Origin: Mycobacterium sp. 236(2023)
Lineage (GTDB): Bacteria > Actinomycetota > Actinomycetes > Mycobacteriales > Mycobacteriaceae
DNA: 64,000 nt
Direction: 5' to 3'
Assembly (NCBI RefSeq): GCF_029623955.1
Contig: NZ_JARSBP010000004.1
Coordinates: 496,001-560,000 of the forward strand
Shown here: one piece after another, positions 1 to 13,100 of the stretch
How positions within the stretch are numbered: the first letter of the stretch is position 1
Layout: each line of letters begins with the position of its first letter
Notes under the pieces: model-generated
Told to the model about the DNA's origin: nothing
Databases searched by the model: none
The model's input: only the letters and a program-made list of their open reading frames with translations
Translations under genes and position numbers: made by a program

Positions 1-3000
1 TGCACGGGAGGAAGCGGTGCGGGTACCTGCGCGATCTGGCGCCAGGCGTCGGCAACGGCCACCACCTCAGGGGCGTAGGCGTGCCCGGCCAGTACCGATG
101 CCCACCGGCCGAACGACGTCCCCGGCGCAGGCAGTTCGACAGGTTGTCCACCCCGGTGCTGGGCCCACGCGAGGTTGAAATCCTCCAACAGAATTCGCCA
201 CGACACCCCGTCGACCACCAGGTGGTGTGCAATCACCACCAGCTGGCTCGCGACCGGCACCCACAGCGCGCTGACCATCTGCCCGGCCGCGGGATCCAGC
301 CGTGAAAGGGTCTTCGCAACAACATCATCCGTCAGCTCGTCGACAGTATGCAGGCGGGTGCGCGCATCCACCGTGCCGGATTCCGGTACGTCGATCGCCC
401 AGCCGTCGTCGCCGTCGCCTACCCGCATCCGCAAGGCGGCGTGACGATCGAGGACGGCCTGCAACACCACGATGACGTCGGCTTCCGTCGCACCGACGGG
501 TGCCTGCACCACCACCGTCTGGTTGAACTTGTCCACCGGTCCCTGTACGTCGTGCAGCCAGCGGATGATCGGGGTCGCCGCCAGGGGGCCGACGCCGTCG
601 TCGCCGTCGTTGTCCGCATCGGTCGCTGTCCTGGCGACCCGGGCGAGCCGGGACACGGTCTGCTCGACGAAGACGTCCCGGGGGCGGCACAGCACTCCCG
701 CGGTCCGGGCACGCGCGACCACCTGCATGGACAGGATGCTGTCGCCGCCGAGTTCGAAGAACGACTCGTCGACCCCGACGCGTCCGAGCCCGAGCACCTG
801 GGCGTAGATGTCGGCCAGGATTTCTTCCACGGCGTTTGCGGGCGCTCGATACGAGTCCACGTCCTGGTACTCGGGCGCAGGCAGAGCCCGCTTGTCGAGC
901 TTGCCGTTGACGGTCAGCGGCATCGCCTCGATCGCGACGACGGCAGCAGGAATCATGTACTCGGGCAGACGATCTGCCAATACTGCGCGCGCCCGGGCCG
1001 GGTCAGCGGTGCCGGTGACGTAGCCGACGAGGCGTTTGTCGCCGGGGCGGTCCTCGCGGACGACCACCTCCGCCTGGGTGACCCCGTCGAGTCCGGCCAG
1101 CGCGGCCTGGACCTCTCCGAGTTCGATACGGTAGCCGCGGATCTTGACCTGCTCGTCGGCGCGTCCCATGTACCGCAACTCGCCGTCGGGGCCCCAGGCC
1201 ATCACATCGCCGGTGCGGTACATCCTTTGTCCTGGCTGTCCCGCACTACCGAACGGGCACGCCACGAACCGCGATGCGCTCAGCTCGGACCGGCCGACGT
1301 AGCCGTATGCCAATCCTGCACCGGCGACGTACAATTCGCCGGCCACGCCGGGTGCCACCGGCCGCAGGGCGTCGTCGAGTACGAAGAAGCCGAGGTGCGT
1401 CAGCGGCACGCCGATGGGGCTCACGGCGTTGGCGACGTCGCCGGTGGTGATCTCGCGGAACGACGCGTGCACCGTCGTCTCGGTGATGCCGTACATGTTG
1501 ATCAGCCGGGGCGCGTTCGGGTGTGCCTCGAACCATGGCGAAAGGCGTTGCGGTTCCAGCGCTTCGCCGCCGAAGACGACGGCCTCCAGGGTGAGTTCGC
1601 GGCTGCGTTCCGGCTGCAGTGCGTCGGCGGCCTGCAACGCATAGAACGCCGACGGGGTCTGGCTCAACACAGTGACCCGTTCGGTGGCGAGCATCGCGTG
1701 CAAGTCCTCGGGCGCACGGACCACCTGGTCAGGTACGACGACGAGGCGCCCACCGTAGAGCAGCGGGCCCCAGATCTCCCATACCGAGTAGTCGAAGGCC
1801 AGCGAATGGCACTGCGTCCAGACCTGCTGGGCCAGCCCCATATCCGCGTCCAGCGTTTCGAGCAGCCGCGTGACGTTGCGATGAGGAATCGCCACGCCTT
1901 TGGGAGTGCCGGTGGTGCCGGAAGTGTAGATGATGTACGCGACCTCGTCGGCTGCCGGTGCGGGCAACGCGGTGACGGGCTGGTCGTCGATCGCGGGGTC
2001 ATCGCGATCGATGATCGCAATGTCGCGGCCGGCCAAGCGCTCGGCCAGCGTGGCGGTGGTGATCACCGCGACCGGGGCGGCGTCGGTGAGCACGAAATCC
2101 ATCCGCGCCGGGGGAACCGCCGGGTCGATCGGCACGTAGGCCGCACCCGTCTTGACGATCGCGAGGATCGCGACGACGGCTTCGGCGGTCCGCGGCAGCA
2201 GCAGCGCCACATGCTGGCCGGTCCGCACGCCACGTGCGATCAGCAAGTGTGCCAACCGGTTCGACGCCTCATCCAGTTCGCGATATGTCCAGCAACGCTG
2301 TCCACAACTCATCGCGGTCGCATCGGGTGTGTGCGCGACCTGCGCGGCGAATGCCGCCGGGATGGCCGGCGCTGCATCGGAGGCGGCCGCGACCTCTGCG
2401 ACGGCCGCCCGATTGCCCCACTCGTCGAGCCGGGCGTGTTCGGTGACGTCGAGAACGTCCACTGACGAGAGCCGCGCCGACGGATCCGCCGTCATCGCCT
2501 CGAGCACGCGCCGGAGCCGGTCGATGAGCGCCTCGATGGTGGAAGGGTCGAACACGTCGGTGCGGAACTCGACGAACCCGCCGATACCGACGGCATCGCC
2601 GGTGGTCCCGGTGCGTTCAGCCAGCGAGAACGACAGATCCACCCGGGCCGCTCCCGTGTCGACGGGCAACGACGACACCTCGAGGTCACCGAGTGCCAAC
2701 CCTGCGGCCGACGCGTCGCCGGTGGATTCTACCGGCAGGTTCTGCCAGGCCAGCATCACCTGGACAAGGGGGTGGTGCGTGAGCGAGCGGGTCGGATTGA
2801 GCCGGTCGACAACCACTTCGAACGGCACGTCCTGGTGCTCGTAGGCAGCCAGGCTGCGGGTACGCACCTGATCCAGTACGTCGGCGATGCTGGGGTCGCC
2901 GGTGAGGTCCAGCCGCAGGACCAGGGTGTTGACGAAGAAGCCGACCAACCCGTCGAGCGCGGGATCACGGCGCCCCGCAATCGGGAAGCCCACCGCGACA

Positions 3001-6000
3001 TCGGGACTCGCGCTCAGCTTCGACAGCAACACGGCCAGGGCGGCCTGCACCACCATGAAACTCGTCCCGCTGTGCTCGCGCGCGATCCGCGCCACCGCGC
3101 GCTGCAACTCGACCGGCCAGTCCACGGGGATCGTCGCGCCCCGCTGATCGGCCACCGGCGGGTAGGGGCGGTCGGTCGGCAAGGCCAACCGCTCCGGCAT
3201 GCCCGTGAGGGCCTTCTCCCAGTAGCCGAGTTGTGCGGCGATCCGGCTTCCGGTGTCGGTCAGTTCGCCGAACTGTGCCCTCTGCCAGAGTGTGTAGTCG
3301 ACGTACTGCACCGCGAGGTCGTCCCAGTCGGGGGGCCTGCCCGCCGACCGGCTGGAGTACGCGACTCCGAGATCGGCGACCAGTGGTCCGATCGACCAGC
3401 CGTCCGCGGCGATGTGGTGGACCACGGCCACCCACACGTGTTCGTCGTCGCCGACCCGGAAAAGCTGTGACCGCAAGGGGATCTCGGAGGCCAGATCGAA
3501 GCACTGCAGTGCGATCCCCTCGATGGCGCGCTGCAACTCGGCGGCCGGCCATCCGGTGGCGTCGACGACCTGCCAGCCGAAATCGGCCTGCTCGGGTGTG
3601 ACGACGAGCTGCTGGGGGACGCCTTCGGGCGCGGCGAACAACGTGCGCAGGCTTTCGTGCCTGCCGACCACGTCGGACAGTGCAGCACCCAGCATGTCGG
3701 CGTCCAGGGCGCCACGTAGCCGCAACGCCACCGCCAGGTTGTATGTCGGTGACGGACCTTGCAGTTGGTCGATGAACCACAGCCTGCTCTGCGCGAACGA
3801 CAGCGGGATGACTGCCGGCCGCTGCTGGGTGACCAGAGGTTCGAGCAGGCCTTCCGCGGCGCCGATGCGGGGCGCCAGCGCCGCCACCGTCGGGGCCTCG
3901 AACACGGTGCGTACCGCAAGCGCGGCGCCCATGCCCGCGTTCACCGCGGCGATCAGGCGCATGGCCGACAGCGAATCGCCGCCGAGGTCGAAGAACGAGT
4001 CGTCGACGCCGACCCGCTCGACGCCCAGCACCTGGGCGAAGATGCCTGCCAACACCTCTTCGGTGAGAGTGGATGGCGCGCGGTAGTTTTCGATGTCCTG
4101 GTAGTCGGGTGCGGGCAGTGCCTGCCGGTCGAGCTTGCCGCTGACCGTCAACGGTAGCGCGGGCAGGGACAGGACCGCCGCCGGGACCATGTAGGCGGGG
4201 AGCCGTTCCGACAGCGCGGCGCGAGCCTTGACCGGATCGGCGATGCCGGTGATGTAGCCGACGAGGCGTGGGTCGCCAGGGCTGTCTTCGCGCGCGATCA
4301 CCACCGCGTGTTCGACCCCGTCCACGCCGGCCAGCACGGCCTGAACCTCGCCGGGCTCGATGCGGTACCCGCGGATCTTGACCTGCTCGTCGGCGCGGCC
4401 GACGTACTGCAGCTGGCCGTCGGCGCGCCACCGCACCAGATCCCCTGTGCGATACATTCTGGCGCCGGATCCACCGAACGGGCACGCCACGAAGCGCGAG
4501 GCCGTCATGGCAGTGCGGTTGATGTAGCCGACGCCGACTCCGCGGCCGGCCACGTACAGCTCTCCGACCACGCCCTCGGGCACCGGGTTCAACCGTTCGT
4601 CGAGGACGAACAACGCCGCGGTGGGCGGCGGGGCGCCGATCGGCACGTCGGCCCCTACCTGCAGGGGTGCGCTCATCGACGCGTACACCGTGATCTCGGT
4701 GGGGCCGTAGGCGTTGATCACCACCCGGCCGGGAGCCCACTGTTCCACCACCTCGGGCGGGCAGGCCTCGCCGCCGAGCAGCAGTGCCACCGACTCGAGC
4801 CCTTCGGGACGCAGGGCGGCCACCGCCGACGGCGTCTGCGTCAGGACGTTGACCCCTTCCCCCACCATCAGTGCGTGGAACTCGTCGGGGGCGCGGACGA
4901 CCGCATCGGGGACGACCACCAGCCGCCCGCCGCCCAGGAGTGCCGCCCAGATTTCCCATACCGAGAAGTCGAAAGCATAGGAATGGCACTGAGTCCACAC
5001 CTGCTGCGCAGAAAGGCCTTTCGGTGGTGAGTCCGCCAGGTGCGCGAGGTTGCGATGGGTGAGGGCGACACCCTTGGGTGTGCCGGTGGTGCCCGATGTG
5101 TAGATCAGGTACGCGATGTCATCGGCCGACGGCGCGGGCGGGGTTGTGACCGGCTGGGCACCGAGCGCGGCGACGACTGCGGGATCGCTGATATCGATCA
5201 CCGGCAGGCCGTGCACGTCGACGCGTGACCGCAGGTGCGCCGCCGTGACGACGGCTACGGGTGCGGCGTCGGCCAGCATGAACCCGACGCGGGAGTCCGG
5301 CAGCGCCGGGTCGATCGCGAGGTAGGCCGCGCCGGCTTTGAGGACCGCGAGCATCGCCACGACGGCCTCGGCGGAACGGTCCAGCAGCAGCGCCACGCAC
5401 GCACCGGTACGCACCCCGTCTTCGATCAGTTTGTGCGCCAGGCGATTTGCGCCGTCGTCGAGGTCCCGGTAGGTCAAGGACCTGCCTTCGAAGCTGATCG
5501 CGACCGCGTCGGGGGACGCGGCCACCCTGGCGGCGAGCAACTCGGGGACAGACACCGGTGCGGGCTGCGGCGTGGTGAGTACCGCCCGGTTGCCGATGTC
5601 GTCGAGACGCGCCTGTTCGGCGACGTCGAGTAGGGCGACCGACGAGAGCCGCTGTGTCGGGTCGGCGGTCATGGCTTCGACCACGCGCCGCAGCCGCTCG
5701 ATGAGCATGTCGATACTGGCGGCGTCGAAGACGTCGGTGCGGAACTCTACGACGCCGCCGAAACCCGCGGGTTCACCGGTGCGGGTCCAACGTTCGAGCA
5801 TCGAGAACGCCAGATCGACCCGAGCGGTGTGGGTGTCGAGCTGAAGCTGGTTGACCTGAAGGTCGCCCAGAGCCATGGCGACCTGGTCACTGGCCTCTGC
5901 AGGCATGCTGCGCCAGTCGAGCATCACCTGGACGAGGGGGTGGTGGGTCAGCGACCGCGTGGGGCTGAGTCGGTCGACCACCACTTCGAAGGGGACGTCC

Positions 6001-9000
6001 TGGTTTTCATAGGCGGCCAGCGAACGCTGCCGCACCTGGGCCAGCAGTTCGGCGACGGTGGGGTCGCCGTCCAGATCGACGCGCAGCACCAGGGTGTTGA
6101 CGAAGAAGCCCACCAGGTCGTCGAGTGCGGGATCGCGACGCCCGCCGATCGGGAAGCCCACCGCGACATCGGTACTCGCGCTGAGTTTGGACAGCACCAC
6201 GGCCAGGGCCGCCTGCAACAGCATGAAGACGGTCGCGTTGTTCTCACGGGCCACCCGCGTGATCTGCTGCTGCAGGTCTGTGTCCCAGAAGAAGGAGGTG
6301 TTCGCGCCGCGCTGATCGGCGACAGGTGGGTAGGGCCGGTCTGTCGGCAGCTGCAGGCGTTCCGGCATCCCTGCCAGGGCGCGCTGCCAATAGGCCAATT
6401 GCGCGGCGATCAGACTGTCCGCGTCGTTGAGGTCACCGAACTGTGCCCGCTGCCACAGCGTGTAGTCGACGTACTGCACCGGCAATTCGGCCCACATGGG
6501 CGCGATCCCGGCGAGCCTGCACAGGTAGGCCACGCCGAGGTCCTTCACGAGCGGCCCGACCGACAGGCCGTCTGCGGCGATGTGGTGAGCGACCGCGACG
6601 ACGACGTGGTCGTCGTCGCTGACGCGGAAAAGTCTTGCCTGCATGGGTATCTCGGAGGAGAGATCGAACGGGTGGCGCGCCACGTCGCCGACCGCCTCGT
6701 TCAGCCGCGTCTCCGACCAGCCGGTGGCATCGATGATCGCCCAGCCGAAATCGGCTTCCTCGGCAGGCACCACGAGTTGGCGCGGGATTCCGCCGGGGGC
6801 CGAGAATTGCGTGCGGAGGCTTTCGTGCCTGCCGACGACGTCGGCGAGCGCGGCGCCCAGCACCTCGACGTTCAACTGGCCGTGCAGCCGCAGCGCCACC
6901 GGCATGTTGTAGGTCGGTGACGGACCCTGTAATTGGTCGAGGAACCACAGCCGGTTCTGCGAGAACGACAGCGGAATCACGGAGGGTCGTTCCATCGCCG
7001 TCAGCGGCTCCAGGGCGCTCTCGTCGCCTCCGATGCGCGGCGCGAGCTGCGCGACTGTCGGGGCTTCGAACAGTGTCCGCACCGAAAGCCCGGCGCCCAG
7101 ACCGGTGTTGACCGCGGCGATGAGCCGCATCGCGGACAGGGAATCGCCGCCGAGTTCGAAGAACGAGTCGTCCACGCCCACCCGCTCGACGTCGAGCACC
7201 CGGGCATAGATGCCAGCCAGAATTTCCTCGACCGCGGTCGAGGGAGCGCGGTAGCTGTCGGTGTCCTGGTATTCGGGTGCAGGCAGGGCGCGCCGGTCCA
7301 ACTTGCCGTTCACCGTCAAAGGCAGCGCGTCGACGACGAGAATCGCGGTCGGAACCATGTATTCGGGCAGTCTTTCGGCCAGCGCGGAACGCAGTGCTGC
7401 CGGGTCGGCGTGCCCGGTGATGTAGCCCACCAGTCGCTTGTCTCCGGGGCGGTCCTCGCGGGCGATCACCACCGCCTGCTCCACCCCGTCGAGATCGGCG
7501 AGTATCGCCCGTACTTCGCCCAACTCGATGCGATATCCGCGGATCTTGACCTGTTCGTCGGCGCGGCCCACGTACCGCAATTCACCGTCAATGCCCCACC
7601 ACACGAGATCGCCTGTGCGGTACATGCGCTGACCCGATTCGCCGGCGAACGGACACGCGACGAACCGCGACGAGGACAGGCCCGGACGTCGCCAATACCC
7701 GAGGCCTGTCTGCGGCCCTGCGACATACAACTCGCCGACCACACCGGCGGGAACCGGCCGCAGCCACCGGTCGAGTACGAAGAAGGCAAGGTCGGCGAGT
7801 GGTCCGCCGACGGGGCTGACATCGACGCCGGCGTCGCTTGCCAGGATCTCCCGGAACGATGCGTGGACCGTCGTCTCGGTGGTGCCGTACAGGTTGTACA
7901 GCCGCGGCTTCTCGGGGTGGTTGTCCAACCATGTCCGGATGCGTTGTGGTTCAAGCGCTTCGCCGGCGAAGATCACCGCGTTGAGCGCCAGTCGGCGGCT
8001 GACGTCGGGAGCGAGCGTATCCGCGGTCTGCAGTGCGTAGAACCCTGACGGTGTCTGGCTCAGGACGGTGACTGCTTCGGCGGCGAGCAGGGCGTGGAAG
8101 TCTTCCGGTGCGCGTGCCACCGACTCGGGTACGACGACCAGGCGCCCGCCGTACAGGAGTGCACCCCACATCTCGCAGACCGAGACGTCGAACGCCAACG
8201 AGTGCCACTGGGACCACACCTGGTCGGCCATCGCCATGTGGGCGTTCATCGCGTCGAGTAGCTGCGTGACGTTGTCGTGGGTGATGGCGACGCCCTTGGG
8301 AACACCGGTGGTTCCCGAGGTGTAGATCAGGTAGGCGACGTCGTCGGGGGCGGGCCCGAACAGTGGCGTGCGGTGCGCGCTCGGGGCGGTCGGTTCGACG
8401 ATCCTGTGCGCGTCGATGATACGCAGATTCTGTCCGGCCAGGCGCTCCGCCAGTTCGGTCGTGGTGATCGCGACGGTCGGTGCGGCGTCGTCGAGTACCA
8501 GCTGCATACGCGCCGACGGGGCGGCCGGATCGATCGGCACGTAGGCCGCCCCGGTCTTCAGGACCGCCAGGATCGCGACGATCGCCTCGGCGCAGCGCGG
8601 CAGCAACAGCGCGACCCGCAAACCCGCACCGATGCCGTTGTCGCTCAACAGATGTGCGAACTGTGTCGATACGTCGTCGAGCTCTCGGTAGCTCCAGGAC
8701 CGCTCACCCCATGTCAGCGCCGGCGCGTCCGGGTCGCGGGCCACCTGCGCGGCGAACAACGCCGGAATCGAGGCGGGCACCGGCGAGGCTTGTGTCAGCG
8801 CTGCCCGGTTGCTCCACCGCGCGAGGCGGTCCCTCTCCCCCGTGTCGAGGAGGTCGACCGACGACAGCGGGCGGTTCGGGTCGGCGGTCATCGCCGTCAG
8901 CGCGGTCGTGAATCGTTCGATCAGTCCGTCGATGTCCGCCGAATCGAAGACGTCGGTGTCGTACTCGACGCGCAGCCGCAGTTCGTCGCCGGGCACCGCT

Positions 9001-10121
9001 TGAACGGCCACCGGGTAATGGTTGTATTCGCGATGCGAGAAATCGGAAACCGTCAATCCGTCGTCGCCCGACAGCGACGCGGCGTCGATCGGATAGTTCT
9101 CGTAGACGAAGAACGTGTCGAAAAGATGGTCCTGACCGGTGATCCGGTGCATCTCGCCGAGAGCCAGATGTTGGTGATCGAGGGTCTGCGTGTAGGAGTC
9201 CTGCAACTGTTCGAGCAGACCCGCCGCGGTGGTCGCCGAGGTGATACTCGCCCGCACGGGCACGGTGTTGATCAACAGACCCACGATCGCATCTGCGCCG
9301 AACACCTCGGCGGGCCGTCCCGAAACCGTTGTGCCGAAGGCGACGTCGTCATGTCCGGTCATCGACATCAACAGCTGTGTCCAGGCGGCATGCAGCACGG
9401 TGCTGACTGTGGTGTGGCTGGACCGTGCGAGTTCGCCGAGTTCCGTGGTGGTCTGTTCGGATATCTGGTAGGACGCGACTTCTCGACGTCCCGGCCTCAC
9501 CTGGCCGGGCGGCCCCACCAAGGTGGGGGTGTCGAAACCGGCGAGCGTCTGCGCCCACGCGGCGCGGGCAGCGTCGAGGTCACGGCCGGCCAGCCAGCTG
9601 AGGAATCGCCGGTACGGCACGGGCGGTGGCAGCCGTTGCCCGTAGTAGCTGGCGAACAACTCCCCCAGCAGCAGCGGCAACGACCAGCCGTCGAGCACGA
9701 TGTGATGGTCGGTCAGCACCAACTGGTGTTGGTCGGCACCGGTGCGGATCAGCGCCGCACGGAAGGCGGGCTGATCGGCGAGGTGGCAGACCGCGACGCG
9801 CTCTTCGGCGCACACCTGCGCGATCTGCTCATCGCGGTGGGCGTCATCGGTGCGCAGGTCGACGTACCGCCACGGGGCGACGGGATCGGCCGGAATGACC
9901 TGCACCGGTTCGGCGAACTGCTGGGAGAACCGGGCCGCGAGGTTCGGATGCCGTTGCACCACAGTCTGAACGGCGCTCTGGAGCCGACCGGGATCCAGCG
10001 GACCGCTCAGCGTGATGTAGAGCTGAACGGCATAGACGTCGTCGTCGTCATCCGCGGTCGTGGCCAGGAACAGCAGCCCCTGCTGCAAGGACGTCAGGGG
10101 CAGGACATCAGCTATCCGCAT
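1..10121 (-). CDS. Multimodular NRPS (C-A-T-C-A-T-C-A-T-E...), partial at the left edge
   Basis: Large non-ribosomal peptide synthetase whose C-terminus lies beyond the window; about 3373 codons are visible. The ATG at 10121 overlaps the stop of the upstream NRPS by 14 bases, so the two are co-translated, and the protein opens directly into a condensation domain ([18 protein letters not shown]). Condensation motifs HHIVLDG, HHIAADG and HHIAADG start three modules. Carrier-protein serines in GGDS are near residues 994, 2050 and 3128. A last domain with HHLVVDGVS at about residue 3299 matches the epimerization domain of the partner NRPS. I see no epimerization domain after the first two modules here. 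Adenylation pocket residues read by hand are D-V-C-S-I-A-L-V-H (module 2 of the assembly line), D-F-W-T-L-G-A-V-Y (module 3) and D-Y-W-S-V-G-M-V-H (module 4, threonine-like). It resembles mycobacterial GPL synthetase Mps2 in family and context, but the module pattern differs. The terminal release domain is not visible. Confidence 0.93.
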   Translation of the reverse strand, partial: MRIADVLPLTSLQQGLLFLATTADDDDDVYAVQLYITLSGPLDPGRLQSAVQTVVQRHPNLAARFSQQFAEPVQVIPADPVAPWRYVDLRTDDAHRDEQIAQVCAEERVAVCHLADQPAFRAALIRTGADQHQLVLTDHHIVLDGWSLPLLLGELFASYYGQRLPPPVPYRRFLSWLAGRDLDAARAAWAQTLAGFDTPTLVGPPGQVRPGRREVASYQISEQTTTELGELARSSHTTVSTVLHAAWTQLLMSMTGHDDVAFGTTVSGRPAEVFGADAIVGLLINTVPVRASITSATTAAGLLEQLQDSYTQTLDHQHLALGEMHRITGQDHLFDTFFVYENYPIDAASLSGDDGLTVSDFSHREYNHYPVAVQAVPGDELRLRVEYDTDVFDSADIDGLIERFTTALTAMTADPNRPLSSVDLLDTGERDRLARWSNRAALTQASPVPASIPALFAAQVARDPDAPALTWGERSWSYRELDDVSTQFAHLLSDNGIGAGLRVALLLPRCAEAIVAILAVLKTGAAYVPIDPAAPSARMQLVLDDAAPTVAITTTELAERLAGQNLRIIDAHRIVEPTAPSAHRTPLFGPAPDDVAYLIYTSGTTGVPKGVAITHDNVTQLLDAMNAHMAMADQVWSQWHSLAFDVSVCEMWGALLYGGRLVVVPESVARAPEDFHALLAAEAVTVLSQTPSGFYALQTADTLAPDVSRRLALNAVIFAGEALEPQRIRTWLDNHPEKPRLYNLYGTTETTVHASFREILASDAGVDVSPVGGPLADLAFFVLDRWLRPVPAGVVGELYVAGPQTGLGYWRRPGLSSSRFVACPFAGESGQRMYRTGDLVWWGIDGELRYVGRADEQVKIRGYRIELGEVRAILADLDGVEQAVVIAREDRPGDKRLVGYITGHADPAALRSALAERLPEYMVPTAILVVDALPLTVNGKLDRRALPAPEYQDTDSYRAPSTAVEEILAGIYARVLDVERVGVDDSFFELGGDSLSAMRLIAAVNTGLGAGLSVRTLFEAPTVAQLAPRIGGDESALEPLTAMERPSVIPLSFSQNRLWFLDQLQGPSPTYNMPVALRLHGQLNVEVLGAALADVVGRHESLRTQFSAPGGIPRQLVVPAEEADFGWAIIDATGWSETRLNEAVGDVARHPFDLSSEIPMQARLFRVSDDDHVVVAVAHHIAADGLSVGPLVKDLGVAYLCRLAGIAPMWAELPVQYVDYTLWQRAQFGDLNDADSLIAAQLAYWQRALAGMPERLQLPTDRPYPPVADQRGANTSFFWDTDLQQQITRVARENNATVFMLLQAALAVVLSKLSASTDVAVGFPIGGRRDPALDDLVGFFVNTLVLRVDLDGDPTVAELLAQVRQRSLAAYENQDVPFEVVVDRLSPTRSLTHHPLVQVMLDWRSMPAEASDQVAMALGDLQVNQLQLDTHTARVDLAFSMLERWTRTGEPAGFGGVVEFRTDVFDAASIDMLIERLRRVVEAMTADPTQRLSSVALLDVAEQARLDDIGNRAVLTTPQPAPVSVPELLAARVAASPDAVAISFEGRSLTYRDLDDGANRLAHKLIEDGVRTGACVALLLDRSAEAVVAMLAVLKAGAAYLAIDPALPDSRVGFMLADAAPVAVVTAAHLRSRVDVHGLPVIDISDPAVVAALGAQPVTTPPAPSADDIAYLIYTSGTTGTPKGVALTHRNLAHLADSPPKGLSAQQVWTQCHSYAFDFSVWEIWAALLGGGRLVVVPDAVVRAPDEFHALMVGEGVNVLTQTPSAVAALRPEGLESVALLLGGEACPPEVVEQWAPGRVVINAYGPTEITVYASMSAPLQVGADVPIGAPPPTAALFVLDERLNPVPEGVVGELYVAGRGVGVGYINRTAMTASRFVACPFGGSGARMYRTGDLVRWRADGQLQYVGRADEQVKIRGYRIEPGEVQAVLAGVDGVEHAVVIAREDSPGDPRLVGYITGIADPVKARAALSERLPAYMVPAAVLSLPALPLTVSGKLDRQALPAPDYQDIENYRAPSTLTEEVLAGIFAQVLGVERVGVDDSFFDLGGDSLSAMRLIAAVNAGMGAALAVRTVFEAPTVAALAPRIGAAEGLLEPLVTQQRPAVIPLSFAQSRLWFIDQLQGPSPTYNLAVALRLRGALDADMLGAALSDVVGRHESLRTLFAAPEGVPQQLVVTPEQADFGWQVVDATGWPAAELQRAIEGIALQCFDLASEIPLRSQLFRVGDDEHVWVAVVHHIAADGWSIGPLVADLGVAYSSRSAGRPPDWDDLAVQYVDYTLWQRAQFGELTDTGSRIAAQLGYWEKALTGMPERLALPTDRPYPPVADQRGATIPVDWPVELQRAVARIAREHSGTSFMVVQAALAVLLSKLSASPDVAVGFPIAGRRDPALDGLVGFFVNTLVLRLDLTGDPSIADVLDQVRTRSLAAYEHQDVPFEVVVDRLNPTRSLTHHPLVQVMLAWQNLPVESTGDASAAGLALGDLEVSSLPVDTGAARVDLSFSLAERTGTTGDAVGIGGFVEFRTDVFDPSTIEALIDRLRRVLEAMTADPSARLSSVDVLDVTEHARLDEWGNRAAVAEVAAASDAAPAIPAAFAAQVAHTPDATAMSCGQRCWTYRELDEASNRLAHLLIARGVRTGQHVALLLPRTAEAVVAILAIVKTGAAYVPIDPAVPPARMDFVLTDAAPVAVITTATLAERLAGRDIAIIDRDDPAIDDQPVTALPAPAADEVAYIIYTSGTTGTPKGVAIPHRNVTRLLETLDADMGLAQQVWTQCHSLAFDYSVWEIWGPLLYGGRLVVVPDQVVRAPEDLHAMLATERVTVLSQTPSAFYALQAADALQPERSRELTLEAVVFGGEALEPQRLSPWFEAHPNAPRLINMYGITETTVHASFREITTGDVANAVSPIGVPLTHLGFFVLDDALRPVAPGVAGELYVAGAGLAYGYVGRSELSASRFVACPFGSAGQPGQRMYRTGDVMAWGPDGELRYMGRADEQVKIRGYRIELGEVQAALAGLDGVTQAEVVVREDRPGDKRLVGYVTGTADPARARAVLADRLPEYMIPAAVVAIEAMPLTVNGKLDKRALPAPEYQDVDSYRAPANAVEEILADIYAQVLGLGRVGVDESFFELGGDSILSMQVVARARTAGVLCRPRDVFVEQTVSRLARVARTATDADNDGDDGVGPLAATPIIRWLHDVQGPVDKFNQTVVVQAPVGATEADVIVVLQAVLDRHAALRMRVGDGDDGWAIDVPESGTVDARTRLHTVDELTDDVVAKTLSRLDPAAGQMVSALWVPVASQLVVIAHHLVVDGVSWRILLEDFNLAWAQHRGGQPVELPAPGTSFGRWASVLAGHAYAPEVVAVADAWRQIAQVPAPLPPV

Positions 10122-13100
10122 ATTGCCGCTGAAGCTCGTCGATCTGCTGCTGGCTCAGGCCCACTGCGATGTCCGAGGGAGTCAATCCGCCTCCGCCGTC
10201 CTGCACGTGGGTGCAGATCCCGGTCAGTGCGTCGAACCACAACTGGCCCAACCGGTTCACCTGCGCCTGGTTGAGAACCGAGGTGGCCCACGTCCATCCG
10301 GCACGCAGACGCGGTCCGGTGCCGGTGTCGACGGTGCCCGCGTTGAGTTCGAGGGTGTGTGGCAGCGGCAGAGGTATCGCGGCGGCGACCTCGGTGACAG
10401 ACCAGCCGTCCTGGCGGATCTGCCAGACACCGTCGGCAGCATCTGCCGCCGTGACACCTTGTCGCCCAAGGTAGTTGAACGCGATCGACGGGTCGTCGCC
10501 GTCGAGATCCACATCGTGGTTCAGGTAGCGCAGCGCGCCGTAGTTCAGACCGTCGGGCTGCGTCCGCAGTTGCTCTTTGGCGTCTTTGATGACCGCACCC
10601 AGCCGCGGGTCGCCGGAGATCACCTGGGTCCAGGTGAGCCCGCCGACCGTCAACGCCACCGGATACTTCGTGGTGAACCAGCCGACCGTGCGCGACAGGT
10701 CGATGACATCTCCGTCCCCGACGTCGCACAGTTCGTCGTCGCGCCCGTGGCCCTCGACGTCGACGCTCAGTGTTGGGGAACCGAAGAATTCGGAGCAGGC
10801 CAGCCCGAAGGCGATCAGCAGCATTTCGTGGATCCCGGCGTGGAACGCCGCCGGGACCTCCCCGAGCAACAGCTGCGTCGTCTCGACATCCAGATCCATC
10901 GACAAGTTTCCCGCGGTGGCGTAGGTGTCCGCCTCAGGGCATGCGGAGGGCAGAACTGCGGGCGTCGACGCGATCTGCCGCCACACATCGGCCTGGTCGA
11001 CGACATCGGGGCGGTGCGCGTGATCGGTCAGGATCGACGCCCACCGGGTGAACGACGTGCCGGATTGAGGCAGCATCACCTGGTGACCCGTGCAGCGCTG
11101 GGTCCACGCAAGGTTGAGATCTTCCAACAGGATTCGCCACGACACCCCGTCGACGACGAGATGATGCGCGACGACGGCCAGCTGGCCGGTCGGAGCGACC
11201 CATACGGCGCTGAGCATTACACCTGCGGTGGGGTCGAGCCGCGTTCGCGCAGCGACGATCTCGTCGTCGGTCAGCACGTCGACCGTGTGCACGCGGTGCC
11301 CGGCATCCACCGATCCGGGTTCGGGGACCGTCATCAGCGACCGGTCGTCGCTGACCTGCAGTCGCAGCATCGGGTGCCGATCGAGCAGGGCTTGCAACAA
11401 TGCCACCACGTCGGCCTCGGTCACCCCGACCGGCGCCTGCAGGACGACCGTCTGATTGAACTGTTCGACCGGTCCCTGCATCTGCTGCAGCCAGCCGACG
11501 ATCGGCGTGGCGGGCACCGGTCCGGTGCCGTCATCGTCGACGGCCCCGGAATCGGCGTCGGCTACGCGCGCCACCCGGGCCAGCCGGGCCACCGTCTGCT
11601 CGGCGAAAACGTCTCGGGGACGGCACAACACGCCTGCCGCGCGCGCCCGCGCGACCACCTGCATCGACAGGATGCTGTCGCCGCCGAGTTCGAAGAACGA
11701 CTCGTCGACGCCGACCTTGTTCAGACCGAGTACCTGGGCATAGATGCCCGCCAGGATCTCTTCCACCGCGTCGGCGGGTGCCTGGTAGCCCTCGGCGTCC
11801 TGGTATTCGGGTGCGGGCAGCGCGCGGGTGTCGAGTTTTCCGTTGACGGTCAACGGGATTGCGTCGATCACCACGATGGCCGTCGGCACCATGTAGGACG
11901 GCAGCCGCTCGGCGAGTTCGGCTCGCAGGGTCGCGGGGTCGGCAGATCCGGTCACGTAGCCCACGAGACGCTTGTCGCCGGGACGGTCCTCGCGCGCGAT
12001 CACCTCGGCCTGCTCGACCCCGGGGAGCCCGGCCAGCGCGGCCTGGATCTCCCCCAGTTCGATGCGATAGCCGCGGATCTTGACCTGTTCGTCGGCACGC
12101 CCCACATAGCGGAGTTGACCGTCGGCGCCCCAGGCCATCACGTCGCCGGTGCGGTACATGCGTTCGCCCGGGGCCCCGAACGGGCATGCCACGAATCGCG
12201 TCGCACTCAACCCGGCGCGCCCGACGTAACCCTCGGCGACGCCCGCGCCGGCCACGTACAGCTCCCCGACGACTCCGGCCGGCACCGGCTGGAGCCAGTC
12301 GTCGAGCACGAAGAAGGCGAGGTGGTCCAGCGGTACCCCGATGGGGCTGACGGTGAATTCGAGGTCGGCCGCCACGATCTCGCGGAACGACGCATGCACC
12401 GTCGTCTCGGTGATGCCGTACATGTTGATCATCCGTGGGGACTGCGGGTGCGCAGCGAACCACGGTGCGAGCCGGTGCGGTTCGAGCGCTTCGCCGCCGA
12501 ACACGACGGCTTCGAGCGCGAGCTTCTCACCCATCTCCGGCGCGAGCATGTCGGCGGCCTGTAGTGCGTAGAAGGCCGACGGTGTCTGGCTCAGCACGGA
12601 GACCTGCTCGGCAGCCAGCAGTGCGTGGAACTCCTCCGGTGAGCGGACCACGTGGTCGGGCACCACGACGACGCGTCCACCGAAGAGCAGTGCACCCCAG
12701 ATCTCCCACACCGAGAAATCGAAGGCCAGCGAATGGCATTGCGACCACACCTGACCCGCCAGGCCCATGTCGGCGTCGAGCGTGTTCAGTAGCCGGGCGA
12801 CGTTGCGATGCGGGATCGCCACACCCTTGGGGGTGCCGGTGGTCCCCGAGGTGTAGATGATGTACGCGATTTCGTCGGAACCCACCGACGGCATGGCAGT
12901 GTCGGAGCTGCCTGCGTCCGCGGCGGCTGCGATATCCAGAACCAGGAGTTCGCGTCCGGCAAGGTTTCCCGCGAGCTCAGCGGTCGTGATCACAGCGGTC
13001 GGGGCGGCATCGGTCAGGACGAATTCCCGGCGCGACTCCGGCACAGACGGATCGACAGGTACGTACGTCGCGCCGGTCTTGGTGACTGCCACCATCGCCA

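Noticed and set aside
348-2465. A 705-codon open frame on the plus strand over the NRPS
   Set aside because: It lies antisense to a clear adenylation and carrier-protein reading on the minus strand. High GC makes such long antisense frames common; its translation shows no domain and is rich in Arg, Gly, Asp and Val.
2965-4998. A 677-codon minus-strand frame
   Set aside because: It is out of frame with the NRPS, whose C-A-T motifs are readable in the other frame; its translation is low-complexity Arg/Gly/Ala sequence.
10060-12564. An 834-codon plus-strand frame, and a similar one at 8277-10274
   Set aside because: Both are antisense shadows of NRPS domains with recognisable motifs on the minus strand.
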